8,344 nucleotides of DNA from Synergistaceae bacterium (GTDB taxonomy: Bacteria; Synergistota; Synergistia; Synergistales; Aminobacteriaceae): NCBI GenBank assembly GCA_031289165.1, contig JAITPZ010000246.1:1-8344 (forward strand). Reading direction: 5' to 3'. Of this stretch, positions 1 to 7,985 are shown in pieces. The position numbers and the translations under genes were made by a program. Under the pieces are notes generated by a model that made no database searches, had not been told where the DNA came from, and saw nothing but the letters and a program-made list of their open reading frames with translations. How positions within the stretch are numbered: position 1 is the stretch's first letter; the number at the start of each line of letters is the position of its first letter.

Positions 1-1
1 G

Positions 2-259
2 GTAAAGGTCACGGTCATGCTCAAAAAAAGCGTTCTCGATCCGCAGGGCGCGGCGCTGGAACGGGCGTTGAACGCGCAGGGGGATGACGCCCTCTCCTTC
101 TCCGACGTCTCCTCCGTTCGGGTGGGTAAAGTCATAGAGCTGACCTGCGCGGGCAGGGACGCCAGGAGCGTCGAGGAAAGGGTTCGCGTTCTGGCCGACC
201 GCATTCTGGCGAACCCCGTGATGGAGGAGTACGCCGTCAGCGTGGAGCCTCTGCAATGA
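2..259 (+). CDS. purS: Phosphoribosylformylglycinamidine synthase subunit PurS (5' end cut by window)
   Basis: PurS is the small structural subunit that bridges PurQ and PurL in the FGAM synthase complex of purine synthesis in the cytoplasm. The reading frame is open from base 2, and the residues before the first internal ATG at 17 (VKVTV, then MLKKSVLDPQG) match the conserved first beta strand of PurS. The ATG at 17 is therefore an internal methionine, and the true start lies a few codons left of the window. The visible 85 residues are close to the usual full length of about 80-85. Recognisable family blocks are SVLDPQG near the start, VSSVRVGKVIELT in the middle and ILANPVMEEY near the end. 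Its stop codon overlaps the purQ ATG by four bases (ATGA), which suggests translational coupling and equal production of the two subunits. The identification rests on these motifs plus the adjoining purQ and purL. Confidence 0.93.
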   Translation, partial: VKVTVMLKKSVLDPQGAALERALNAQGDDALSFSDVSSVRVGKVIELTCAGRDARSVEERVRVLADRILANPVMEEYAVSVEPLQ

Positions 260-975
260 GAAACGGAAGGACGAAAACCGGAATGAGGGCCGTAGTCGTC
301 GTATTTCCGGGGTCGAACTGCGACCGGGACTGCTATCGGGCGATGAAGGCCGCGACGGGAACGGAGGCGCAGTTCGTGTGGCACAGGGAAAGCTCCCTCG
401 ACAGGTGCGACCTGATCGTGCTGCCCGGGGGGTTCGCGTTCGGCGATTACCTTCGGACCGGAGCCATCGCGCGATTTTCTCCCGTCATGAACGAGGTGAT
501 CCGCCTGGCCAAACGGGGCGTTCGGGTCCTCGGCATATGCAACGGCTTTCAGGTTCTGACGGAGGCCGGCCTGCTTCCGGGCGCACTGCTGCGTAACCGG
601 GACCTTCTTTTCGTCTGCAGGGATATCCACATGAAGGTCGAAAAAGTCTGGACCGACTTCACGAATCAGTACGAAAGGGGGCAAGTGCTGCGTATGCCCG
701 TCGCGCACGGCGAGGGCAACTACACCATCGATGACGCGGGCTATCGCGAGCTCGAGGCGAACGGGCAGATCGTCTTTCGCTACTGCGCTCCCGACGGAAG
801 CATGAACGCCTCCGACGCCCCAAACGGCGCCAGGGGGAACATCGCGGGGATCATCAGCAGAGAGGGAAATGTTCTGGGCCTGATGCCCCACCCGGAGCGA
901 ATGTCCGAGCCCCTTATGGGCGGAGAGGACGGATGCGGTATCTTCGAATCGCTCCTGTCCGCGATAACGGCCTGA
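256..975 (+). CDS. purQ: Phosphoribosylformylglycinamidine synthase, glutaminase subunit PurQ
   Basis: PurQ is the class I glutamine amidotransferase that releases ammonia from glutamine and passes it to PurL for conversion of FGAR to FGAM. The nucleophile is Cys95 in LGICNGFQV (residues 92-100), and the triad is completed by His212 and Glu214 in MPHPER. The oxyanion region is LPGGFAFGDYLR (56-67), and VVFPGSNCDRD (15-25) is the usual PurQ N-terminal block. The start is uncertain. ATG 256 overlaps the purS stop and has GGAG at 244-247, eight bases upstream, giving 239 residues. ATG 283 (residue 10) would begin MRAVVVVFPGSN, which lines up better with the usual PurQ start and gives 230 residues, close to the family length of about 227. 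The only nearby ribosome binding site for 283 is GGAAGG at 265-270, rather far away. The earlier start is kept because of the coupling geometry. The gene is followed after 13 bases by purL. Confidence 0.96.
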   Translation: MRNGRTKTGMRAVVVVFPGSNCDRDCYRAMKAATGTEAQFVWHRESSLDRCDLIVLPGGFAFGDYLRTGAIARFSPVMNEVIRLAKRGVRVLGICNGFQVLTEAGLLPGALLRNRDLLFVCRDIHMKVEKVWTDFTNQYERGQVLRMPVAHGEGNYTIDDAGYRELEANGQIVFRYCAPDGSMNASDAPNGARGNIAGIISREGNVLGLMPHPERMSEPLMGGEDGCGIFESLLSAITA

Positions 976-988
976 CCTGGAGGACACG

Positions 989-3232
989 ATGACAGAAAAG
1001 CGTTTGGAAACAAAGCCTTCGATAGAAACACTTTTAAGGGAAAACGGCCTGACGCGGGAGGAGTACGACCGCATCGTCTCCCTGATGAAACGGGAACCCA
1101 ACGCTCTGGAGCTGGCGCTTTTCGGGGTCATGTGGTCGGAACACTGCAGCTATAAAAACTCGAGGGCGCAGCTCCGCAAGTTTCCCGTCACCGGCCCGCA
1201 GGTCGTTCAGGGGCCAGGGGAGAACGCCGGCGTCGTTCGCTTGGACGGCGCTCGTTCGAATGACAGAACCTGCGTGGCGTTCAAGATGGAAAGCCACAAC
1301 CACCCCTCCGCGATCGAGCCCTATCAGGGAGCGGCGACCGGATCCGGCGGCATCATCCGCGACATCTTCGCGATGGGCGCCAGGCCCGTGGCGCTGCTCG
1401 ACAGTCTGCGTTTCGGCGACATCGACGCTCCGCGCACGAAAACGCTCGTGAGCGGCATCGTCGCGGGCGTCGGCGGGTACGGAAACTGCATCGGCATCCC
1501 CACCGTTGGCGGGGAGGTCGTGTTTCACCCCTCGTATCGGGGAAACCCCCTCGTCAACGTGATGTGCGTCGGGCTGGTCGATGAGGACAGAATTTTTAAA
1601 GGAAACGCGAGCGGCGTCGGCAACATCGTCATGGTCGTCGGGGCGCGCACGGGACGCGACGGCATCAGAGGGGCCAGTTTCGCCTCCGAGGAACTGAGCG
1701 ACGCCGATCCGGACAAACGCCCCAACGTGCAGGTGGGCGACCCCTTCATGGAGAAACTGCTTCTGGAGGCCACGCTGGAAGTTCTGGACATGGACCTGGT
1801 CGTTGGCCTGCAGGACCTGGGCGCGGCGGGGCTGACCTCGTCCGCCGCGGAGATGGCCGGGCGCGCCGGGAACGGCCTGTATATCGACATCGACAAAATC
1901 CCCCTGCGCGAAACGGGCCTGGAGCCTTGGGAGATCATGCTTTCGGAGTCGCAGGAACGTATGCTTCTGGTCGTGGAGTCCTCGAAGGTCGAAAGGATCG
2001 AGGCCGTGTTCAAAAAGTGGGACCTGACGGCGACGGCCGTCGGCGAGGTCACGGGAGACGGGCGCTTCACGATTCGAAGGGGAACGGAAGTTCTGGCCGT
2101 CGTCCCCGCCGGGCTCCTGACCGATCAGGCCCCCGTGAACATCCGACCCTGGAGGGAGCCCGCATGGTTCCGAAATCGCATTCCCGCCAGTCACTCGGCG
2201 CTTAAAAATTATGGAGACTGGACGGGCCTTCTGAAAAAACTGCTGGCCTCTCCCGGGCTCGCGTCGAAGAGATGGGTCTACGAGCAGTACGACCACATGG
2301 TCGGCATTAACACCGTCGTGCGACCGGGCAGCGACGCCGCCGTCCTGCGCCTTCCGGAGGGCAAACGCGGAATAGCCCTGGCGATCGACTGCAACAGCCG
2401 TTACGTGTACCTCGATCCGAAGCTCGGCGGGGCCATCGCCGTCGCCGAGAGCGCGCGCAACGTCGCGGCGAGCGGGGCAAAACCCCTGGCGATCACCAAC
2501 TGTCTGAATTTCGGAAACCCCGAGAATCCGGAAATTTACTGGCAGTTCGTCAAGGCCACCGACGGCATAGCCGAGGCGTGCATGGAATTTTCGACGCCCG
2601 TGACGGGAGGCAACGTCAGTTTTTATAACGAGTACGACGGGCGCGCCATCCATCCGACGCCGGCGATCGGTATGCTCGGCGTTCTGGATGACGTCGAATC
2701 TCATGTGACGAGCGCGTTTAAAGGGGAGGGCGATGTCGTCGCCCTCGTAGGCAGAACTCTGGAGGAGCTGGGCGCGTCGGAAGCCCACTTCCTGCTGACG
2801 GGCAGGGACGAGGGGATCGTTCCCGCTCTGGATTACGACAAGGAGCGGCGACTGCACGCCTTCCTCGTGGAGGGCGCGCAGAGGCGTCTTTTGGCGTCCG
2901 CCCACGACTGCTCCGAGGGGGGGCTGGCCGTCGCGCTGGCGGAATCCGCCCTGCAGGGCGGACTCGGGGTTTTTCTGGAGTGGAAGGATGATGTTTCCGT
3001 CGCCGCCGCTCTTTTCGGAGAAAGCCAGTCGCGCGCGGTCATCTCCATATCTCCCGACAAATGGGAGGCGACGGAGACGCTCCTGAAAAAGCACCGCCTT
3101 TCTCATATCCGACTGGGCAGGACGGGGGGAGCGCGTTTTTCGCTTCGCTGCAACGGAATGCCCGTGATCGACTGCGAGGTCGCCGAACTCGCGCGCCTCT
3201 GGAATGATGCCATCCCGGAGGCCATGAAATGA
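989..3232 (+). CDS. purL: Phosphoribosylformylglycinamidine synthase, synthetase subunit PurL (small type)
   Basis: PurL is the ATP-dependent catalytic subunit that converts FGAR to FGAM with ammonia supplied by PurQ. At 747 residues it is the small PurL that needs separate PurS and PurQ, both encoded just upstream, and not the roughly 1300-residue fused form. It has the duplicated AIRS/PurM-like fold. The first half carries MWSEHCSYKNSR (48-59), with the conserved His52 of the active site. It also has GPGENAGVVRLDG (75-87), the ATP/Mg block ESHNHPSAIEPYQGAATGSG (101-120) and QDLGAAGLTSSAAEMA (275-290). The second half carries YEQYDHMVG (431-439), NCLNFGNPENPEIYW (504-518), TPVTGGNVSFYNE (536-548) and AHDCSEGGLAVALAE (638-652). 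The start ATG has a strong GGAGG at 979-983, five bases upstream. The stop overlaps the purF ATG (ATGA), and GGAGG for purF lies within the last codons. No defect is visible. Confidence 0.98.
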   Translation: MTEKRLETKPSIETLLRENGLTREEYDRIVSLMKREPNALELALFGVMWSEHCSYKNSRAQLRKFPVTGPQVVQGPGENAGVVRLDGARSNDRTCVAFKMESHNHPSAIEPYQGAATGSGGIIRDIFAMGARPVALLDSLRFGDIDAPRTKTLVSGIVAGVGGYGNCIGIPTVGGEVVFHPSYRGNPLVNVMCVGLVDEDRIFKGNASGVGNIVMVVGARTGRDGIRGASFASEELSDADPDKRPNVQVGDPFMEKLLLEATLEVLDMDLVVGLQDLGAAGLTSSAAEMAGRAGNGLYIDIDKIPLRETGLEPWEIMLSESQERMLLVVESSKVERIEAVFKKWDLTATAVGEVTGDGRFTIRRGTEVLAVVPAGLLTDQAPVNIRPWREPAWFRNRIPASHSALKNYGDWTGLLKKLLASPGLASKRWVYEQYDHMVGINTVVRPGSDAAVLRLPEGKRGIALAIDCNSRYVYLDPKLGGAIAVAESARNVAASGAKPLAITNCLNFGNPENPEIYWQFVKATDGIAEACMEFSTPVTGGNVSFYNEYDGRAIHPTPAIGMLGVLDDVESHVTSAFKGEGDVVALVGRTLEELGASEAHFLLTGRDEGIVPALDYDKERRLHAFLVEGAQRRLLASAHDCSEGGLAVALAESALQGGLGVFLEWKDDVSVAAALFGESQSRAVISISPDKWEATETLLKKHRLSHIRLGRTGGARFSLRCNGMPVIDCEVAELARLWNDAIPEAMK

Positions 3233-4764
3233 ATGAAACAGCAATGAACGGAACGAGCGATCGGGAAGCCATTTGTCCGTGCGCCCCGGTCGCCGCCCGC
3301 GAGGAATCCCGCCCGTCGTGGCACGAGGAGTGCGGCATATTCGGGATCTGGTCGAGGACGGTTCCCGTCACGGACGCCTGCTATCTGGGACTCTTTGCGC
3401 TGCAGCACCGGGGACAGGAGAGCGCGGGCATCGCCGTAACCGACGGAATCCACGTCGATATCGAAAAAGGCATGGGCCTGATGACCGAGGCCTTCAAGCC
3501 CCGCCTCCCTGGCATAAGGGGGCACTGCGCCATAGGGCATGTGCGCTACTCTACCGTCGGTGGCAGCGTGTTCGCCAACGTTCAGCCGTTTCTGGCCGCC
3601 TTCTCCGGAGGGTTTATCAGCCTGGCGCACAACGGCAGCCTGACCAACGCGCAGAAGGTCCGACGCCGCCTCGAATCGGAGGGATGCGTCTTTCAATCGA
3701 CGTCGGACAGCGAGGCCATTTTGAACCTGATCGCCATCTCTTCGGCCCCGACCGTTGAGGACAAAATTCTTTCGAGCCTGGAACAGATCGAGGGGGCCTA
3801 CAGCCTCATCATCATGACCGGCGAGGGGCTGATCGGCGTCCGCGATCCGCACGCCTTCAGGCCGCTCTGTCTGGGGCGTCTGGAGGACGGGTACGTCCTA
3901 GCGTCGGAGACCTGCGCGCTCGACGCGGTGAACGCGACGTTCGTCCGGGATGTCCTTCCGGGCGAGATGGTTGTCGTCGATCAAAATGGAGTGCATTCCC
4001 GCTTCCTTCAGAAAAAGGCAAAACTCTCGAGCTGTGTTTTCGAGTATATTTATTTCGCGCGCCCGGACAGCGTCATCGACGGCACGAGCGTCTGGCAGGC
4101 CCGTTACCTCATGGGCCGCCGTCTGGCGCGGGAGTATCCGGTCTCTGCGGACGTCGTCGTGCCGGTGCCCGACACGGGCATCGCAGCGGCCATCGGCTTT
4201 AGCGCGGAAAGCGGCGTCCCCTGGGTCGAGGGACTGATAAAGAACCGTTACGTCGGACGGACGTTTATCCTTCCCGATCAGACGAAGCGCAGGGCCACGG
4301 TCGAGATGAAGCTGAACCCCGTCCGGGCGAACCTGGAGGGAAAGAGGGTCGTTATGATCGACGATTCCATCGTGCGGGGAACGACGAGCGCGCGCCTCGT
4401 TGCGCTGCTGCGCCGGGCCGGGGCAACGGAGGTGCACATGTGCGTCTCCTCACCGCCCATCACGCACCCCTGTTACTATGGCATCGACACGTCGATACGC
4501 AAGGAGCTGATCGCCGCCGTGTCCACGGAGCGGGAGATTGGCCTTAAAATCGGGACCGACGGGTTGCACTACCTCTCGCTGCAGGGCCTGCTGGAGTCCG
4601 TCGGAGACGCGAAGGGCGAGCGCATGTGTACGTCCTGTTTCCACGGAATTTACCCCACCGACGTCTCGGAGTGTCTGGTCGAGGCGCCGGAAGCTGAGGG
4701 GGGCGGCGAGGTCCCGAAGGGCCAGGTGAGCCCTGCCCCCCTGAGCTTTAAATCGGAGGCTTGA
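3229..4764 (+). CDS. purF: Amidophosphoribosyltransferase PurF (iron-sulfur type)
   Basis: PurF catalyses the committed first step of the pathway, making 5-phosphoribosylamine from PRPP and glutamine. Residue 35 is the expected N-terminal nucleophile (EE|CGIFGIW), so residues 1-34 would be a propeptide removed during maturation. The Ntn glutaminase domain continues with LQHRGQESAGI (59-69), GHVRYSTVGG (103-112) and LAHNGSLTN (132-140). The phosphoribosyltransferase domain has the PRPP loop VVMIDDSIVRGTTS (374-387) and GLIKNRYVGRTF (335-346). Four cysteines, C269, C415 (THPCYYGID), C467 and C470 (CTSC), align with the four ligands of the 4Fe-4S cluster in Bacillus subtilis PurF, so this is the oxygen-sensitive cluster type. 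The start ATG overlaps the purL stop and has GGAGG at 3217-3221, seven bases upstream. The only other candidate is ATG 3244, because no ATG, GTG or TTG occurs between it and Cys35. The last ~25 residues are a low-complexity Glu/Gly/Pro tail not seen in the Bacillus enzyme. Confidence 0.98.
   Translation: MNETAMNGTSDREAICPCAPVAAREESRPSWHEECGIFGIWSRTVPVTDACYLGLFALQHRGQESAGIAVTDGIHVDIEKGMGLMTEAFKPRLPGIRGHCAIGHVRYSTVGGSVFANVQPFLAAFSGGFISLAHNGSLTNAQKVRRRLESEGCVFQSTSDSEAILNLIAISSAPTVEDKILSSLEQIEGAYSLIIMTGEGLIGVRDPHAFRPLCLGRLEDGYVLASETCALDAVNATFVRDVLPGEMVVVDQNGVHSRFLQKKAKLSSCVFEYIYFARPDSVIDGTSVWQARYLMGRRLAREYPVSADVVVPVPDTGIAAAIGFSAESGVPWVEGLIKNRYVGRTFILPDQTKRRATVEMKLNPVRANLEGKRVVMIDDSIVRGTTSARLVALLRRAGATEVHMCVSSPPITHPCYYGIDTSIRKELIAAVSTEREIGLKIGTDGLHYLSLQGLLESVGDAKGERMCTSCFHGIYPTDVSECLVEAPEAEGGGEVPKGQVSPAPLSFKSEA
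4755..4759 (+). promoter_or_regulatory. Ribosome binding site that fixes the purM start
   Basis: GGAGG lies inside the last codons of purF. It is seven bases before ATG 4767 but only one base before the in-frame TTG 4761. The spacing shows that purM starts at ATG 4767, two bases after the purF stop, and not at the TTG that would overlap it. Confidence 0.85.
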
Positions 4765-4766
4765 GC

Positions 4767-5831
4767 ATGACGATTTCGCCTGAATCTTCATTCTCTTACC
4801 GTGACGCGGGGGTTGATATCGAGGCGGGGAACCGGTCGGTCGACGCGATCCGGGAGGCGGTGGAATCGACCCGGCGGGCGGAGGTGTTGGGCGGCGTCGG
4901 GGGGTTTGGAGGGCTTTTCGCCCTGGACGCGTCCCGATACAGGGATCCCGTTCTTGTCTCCGGAACCGACGGCGTGGGCACGAAACTTCAGGTCGCCTTC
5001 ATGATGGGACGGCACGGCACGATCGGGCAGGACGCCGTCGCCATGTGCGCCAACGACGTTCTGGTTCAGGGCGCGGAGCCGCTCTTTTTTCTCGACTATC
5101 TGGCCGTGGGAAAACTGGACCCCTCTCAGGTCGCAGAGGTCGTGCGGGGCGTCGCCGCGGCCTGCAGGGAGTCCGGCTGCGCCCTGATCGGCGGCGAGAC
5201 CGCCGAGATGGCGGGCTTTTATAAAACGGGAGAGTATGACATCGCGGGGTTCTGCGTCGGCGTCGCGGAGCGCGAGAGGCTTCTTCCCCGCGCCGACATC
5301 GCGCCGGGCGACGTCCTGGTCGGCCTGCCGTCGAGCGGGCTGCACTCCAACGGCTTTTCTCTGGTGCGAAAGATCTGTTTCGACCACAAAAAAATGACGG
5401 TGGAAACGCAGGTTCCCGAACTGGGCGGGCCGCTCGGGGAAGAGCTTCTGAGGCCCACGCGCCTGTATCCGAAGATCGTGCTTCCGCTGCTCTCCGGAAC
5501 CGGGCACGGGATCAGGGGAATGGTGCATGTCACGGGCGGCGGTTTCTACGACAACATCCCGAGGGTTTTGCCGGAGGGAACCGCCGTTCGCGTCGATCCG
5601 AAAAACTGGACGATTCCGCCGATCTTCACGCTGCTGCAGCGATGGGGAAACGTCGCGGACGCCGAGATGTTCCGCACGTTCAACATGGGCATAGGACTGA
5701 TCCTCGTTGTCGAGGCGGGCCGCGTCGCCTCCGTGATCGGGGAGTTGCGCGCGCGGGGAGAGGACGCCCGCGAAATTGGCGCCGTCGTCGCGGGGGGACG
5801 GGAAGTGCATATCGAGGGGATTTCGCGATGA
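4767..5831 (+). CDS. purM: Phosphoribosylformylglycinamidine cyclo-ligase (AIR synthetase) PurM
   Basis: PurM closes the imidazole ring, converting FGAM and ATP to AIR and ADP in the cytoplasm. The 354 residues from ATG 4767 compare with about 345 in Escherichia coli and Bacillus. The N-terminal glycine-rich region is SYRDAGVDIEAGN (10-22) and GGVGGFGGLF (42-51). The ATP/Mg block is VSGTDGVGTKLQVA (64-77) and IGQDAVAMCANDVLVQGAEP (86-105). Further blocks are FFLDYLAVGKL (107-117), the strongly conserved LIGGETAEMAGFY (140-152), PSSGLHSNGFSLVRK (188-202), HVTGGGFYDNIPRVLP (254-269) and TFNMGIG (304-310). An upstream in-frame TTG at 4761 is rejected as a start because GGAGG at 4755-4759 is correctly spaced only for the ATG. 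The stop overlaps the purN ATG (ATGA). The protein belongs to the same fold superfamily as PurL, its neighbour two genes upstream. Confidence 0.98.
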   Translation: MTISPESSFSYRDAGVDIEAGNRSVDAIREAVESTRRAEVLGGVGGFGGLFALDASRYRDPVLVSGTDGVGTKLQVAFMMGRHGTIGQDAVAMCANDVLVQGAEPLFFLDYLAVGKLDPSQVAEVVRGVAAACRESGCALIGGETAEMAGFYKTGEYDIAGFCVGVAERERLLPRADIAPGDVLVGLPSSGLHSNGFSLVRKICFDHKKMTVETQVPELGGPLGEELLRPTRLYPKIVLPLLSGTGHGIRGMVHVTGGGFYDNIPRVLPEGTAVRVDPKNWTIPPIFTLLQRWGNVADAEMFRTFNMGIGLILVVEAGRVASVIGELRARGEDAREIGAVVAGGREVHIEGISR

Positions 5832-6415
5832 GGGATGAGAGGGTTCCGCTGCGCTTGGGTGTGTTGGTCTCGGGGCGGGGCAGCAACCTGCAGGCGATTC
5901 TCGATATGGCCGCGAAAAATCCCGGCGCGAGCGTCGTCGTCGTCGTGTCGGACAGGCCCGGAGCCTTTGCGCTGAAACGCGTCGAGGGACTCGGCATACC
6001 CGGCGTCGTCGCCGAGCGTGGAATATTTCGGAACACGGACGATTTCGAGGCCGCGATCTGCGAGGCGCTGGAAAAATATCGCGTGGACCTCGTCGTTCTC
6101 GCCGGGTTCATGCGAATCCTGAGCCCCGGTTTCGTCCGGCGCTTCCCACGGCGTATCCTCAACATCCACCCCGCTCTGCTTCCCTCCTTCCCCGGCCTGC
6201 ACGCGCAGAGGCAGGCGCTGGAGCATGGCGTCAAAATTTCGGGATGCACGGTCCACTTCGTCGACGAGACCCTGGACGGCGGGCCGATCATCGCGCAGGC
6301 CGCCGTTCCGGTACTGTCCAACGACACGGAGGAGACCCTGAGTGCGCGTATCCTCAGGGAAGAACATCGTCTGCTTCCGGAGACGATACTGGAGTTTGTA
6401 AAACAATCCAGGTGA
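5828..6415 (+). CDS. purN: Phosphoribosylglycinamide formyltransferase PurN
   Basis: PurN transfers a formyl group from 10-formyltetrahydrofolate to GAR, giving FGAR. The 195-residue product has the phosphate-binding loop VLVSGRGSNLQAI (12-24). The catalytic residues are Asn112 and His114 in ILNIHPALLPSFPGLHAQ (110-127) and Asp150 in VDETLDGGPII (145-155), equivalent to N106, H108 and D144 of the Escherichia coli enzyme. LAGFMRILS (91-99) and GCTVHFVDE (139-147) are further family blocks. The frame is open far upstream inside purM, with an ATG at 5642. That extension reads as Arg-rich out-of-frame purM sequence and is not part of PurN. ATG 5828 is the start because it overlaps the purM stop (ATGA) and has GAGGGG at 5814-5819, eight bases upstream. 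This is the folate-dependent, non-PurT route. It is the last gene before the operon spacing opens up. Confidence 0.97.
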   Translation: MRDERVPLRLGVLVSGRGSNLQAILDMAAKNPGASVVVVVSDRPGAFALKRVEGLGIPGVVAERGIFRNTDDFEAAICEALEKYRVDLVVLAGFMRILSPGFVRRFPRRILNIHPALLPSFPGLHAQRQALEHGVKISGCTVHFVDETLDGGPIIAQAAVPVLSNDTEETLSARILREEHRLLPETILEFVKQSR

Positions 6416-6416
6416 C

Positions 6417-6460
6417 CTGGGGCTTTGCCCCGGACCTCGGCAGGGAGCCACGACCCCTGC
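6417..6460 (+). repeat. Paired GC-rich hairpins in the purN-purD spacer; possible dispersed intergenic repeat
   Basis: Two inverted repeats start immediately after the purN stop. The first, 6417-6433, pairs CTGGGGC with GCCCCGG around a TTT loop: seven pairs, one of them T-G. The second pairs GCAGGG at 6440-6445 with CCCTGC at 6455-6460 around a nine-base loop. No T run follows either one, so a strong intrinsic terminator is unlikely. Pausing, RNA processing or partial termination between purN and purD is possible. The style, a run of G, a tiny loop and a run of C, is like short intergenic repeats scattered through some GC-rich bacterial genomes. One window cannot prove copy number, so the repeat label is inference. 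The hairpins themselves are seen directly. Confidence 0.5.
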
Positions 6461-6522
6461 ACCCCATCAGAGGGCTTACTGTTATTGAGGTTGTTTTGCG
6501 GGAAGGAAGGGAAACTTATCTT

Positions 6523-7836
<1,314 letters not shown>

Positions 7837-7856
7837 GAAAAGGCTGATTAAGGCTC

Positions 7857-7877
7857 GGGGGGCGGAGCCCGCCCCCC
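7857..7877 (+). terminator. Perfect 9-bp GC hairpin after purD, without T run
   Basis: GGGGGGCGG (7857-7865) pairs perfectly with CCGCCCCCC (7869-7877) across the loop AGC, 21 bases after the purD stop. There is no run of T after it, so it is not a textbook intrinsic terminator. It could stabilise the 3' end of the operon mRNA, pause polymerase or work with Rho. Two competing pairings are visible: GGCTC 7852-7856 with GAGCC 7865-7869, and CGGGGG 7856-7861 with CCCCCG 7884-7889. It resembles the purN-purD hairpins in style and may be a member of the same repeat class. Its role as operon terminator is inferred from position. Confidence 0.45.
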
Positions 7878-7941
7878 TCGAGGCCCCCGCGAAATTAATT
7901 CAGGATAAGGAATATTTATCGCTTTCGAGCTTTCCCGATAT

Positions 7942-7969
7942 TTGACAGATCAGGCTTTTGTGCTATATT
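7942..7969 (+). promoter_or_regulatory. Strong sigma-70-type promoter for the tRNA gene
   Basis: The -35 box TTGACA (7942-7947) matches the consensus fully. After 16 bases comes TATATT (7964-7969) as the -10 box, extended by TG at 7961-7962. The predicted start of transcription, near 7976, is about ten bases before the mature tRNA 5' end. The region is clearly more AT-rich than the coding sequence around it. Confidence 0.85.
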
Positions 7970-7985
7970 TTTCAACTGTGTGCGA

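Noticed and set aside
1034..3244. Minus-strand open frame of 736 codons opposite purL, and a similar 709-codon frame opposite purD and purN (5680-7809)
   Set aside because: Long antisense frames are expected in GC-rich genes with strong third-position bias. The translations are Arg/Asp/Gly/His-rich with no family motif, and both lie over unmistakable genes.
4761..4766. TTG start for purM overlapping the purF stop
   Set aside because: The GGAGG is only one base from the TTG but seven bases from ATG 4767.
5642..5827. N-terminal extension of PurN by 62 residues
   Set aside because: It is the +1 frame of purM, Arg-rich and unlike any PurN. ATG 5828 has the ATGA overlap and a well-spaced GAGGGG.
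6491..6519. Weak promoter-like pair upstream of purD (TTGTTT with ACTTAT, 17-base spacing)
   Set aside because: The -10 matches only three of six positions. It is far weaker than the tRNA promoter in the same window, so it is not supported as a promoter.
6244..6522. N-terminal extension of PurD by 93 residues
   Set aside because: It reads through purN out of frame and through the spacer. The canonical PurD N-terminus begins exactly at ATG 6523.
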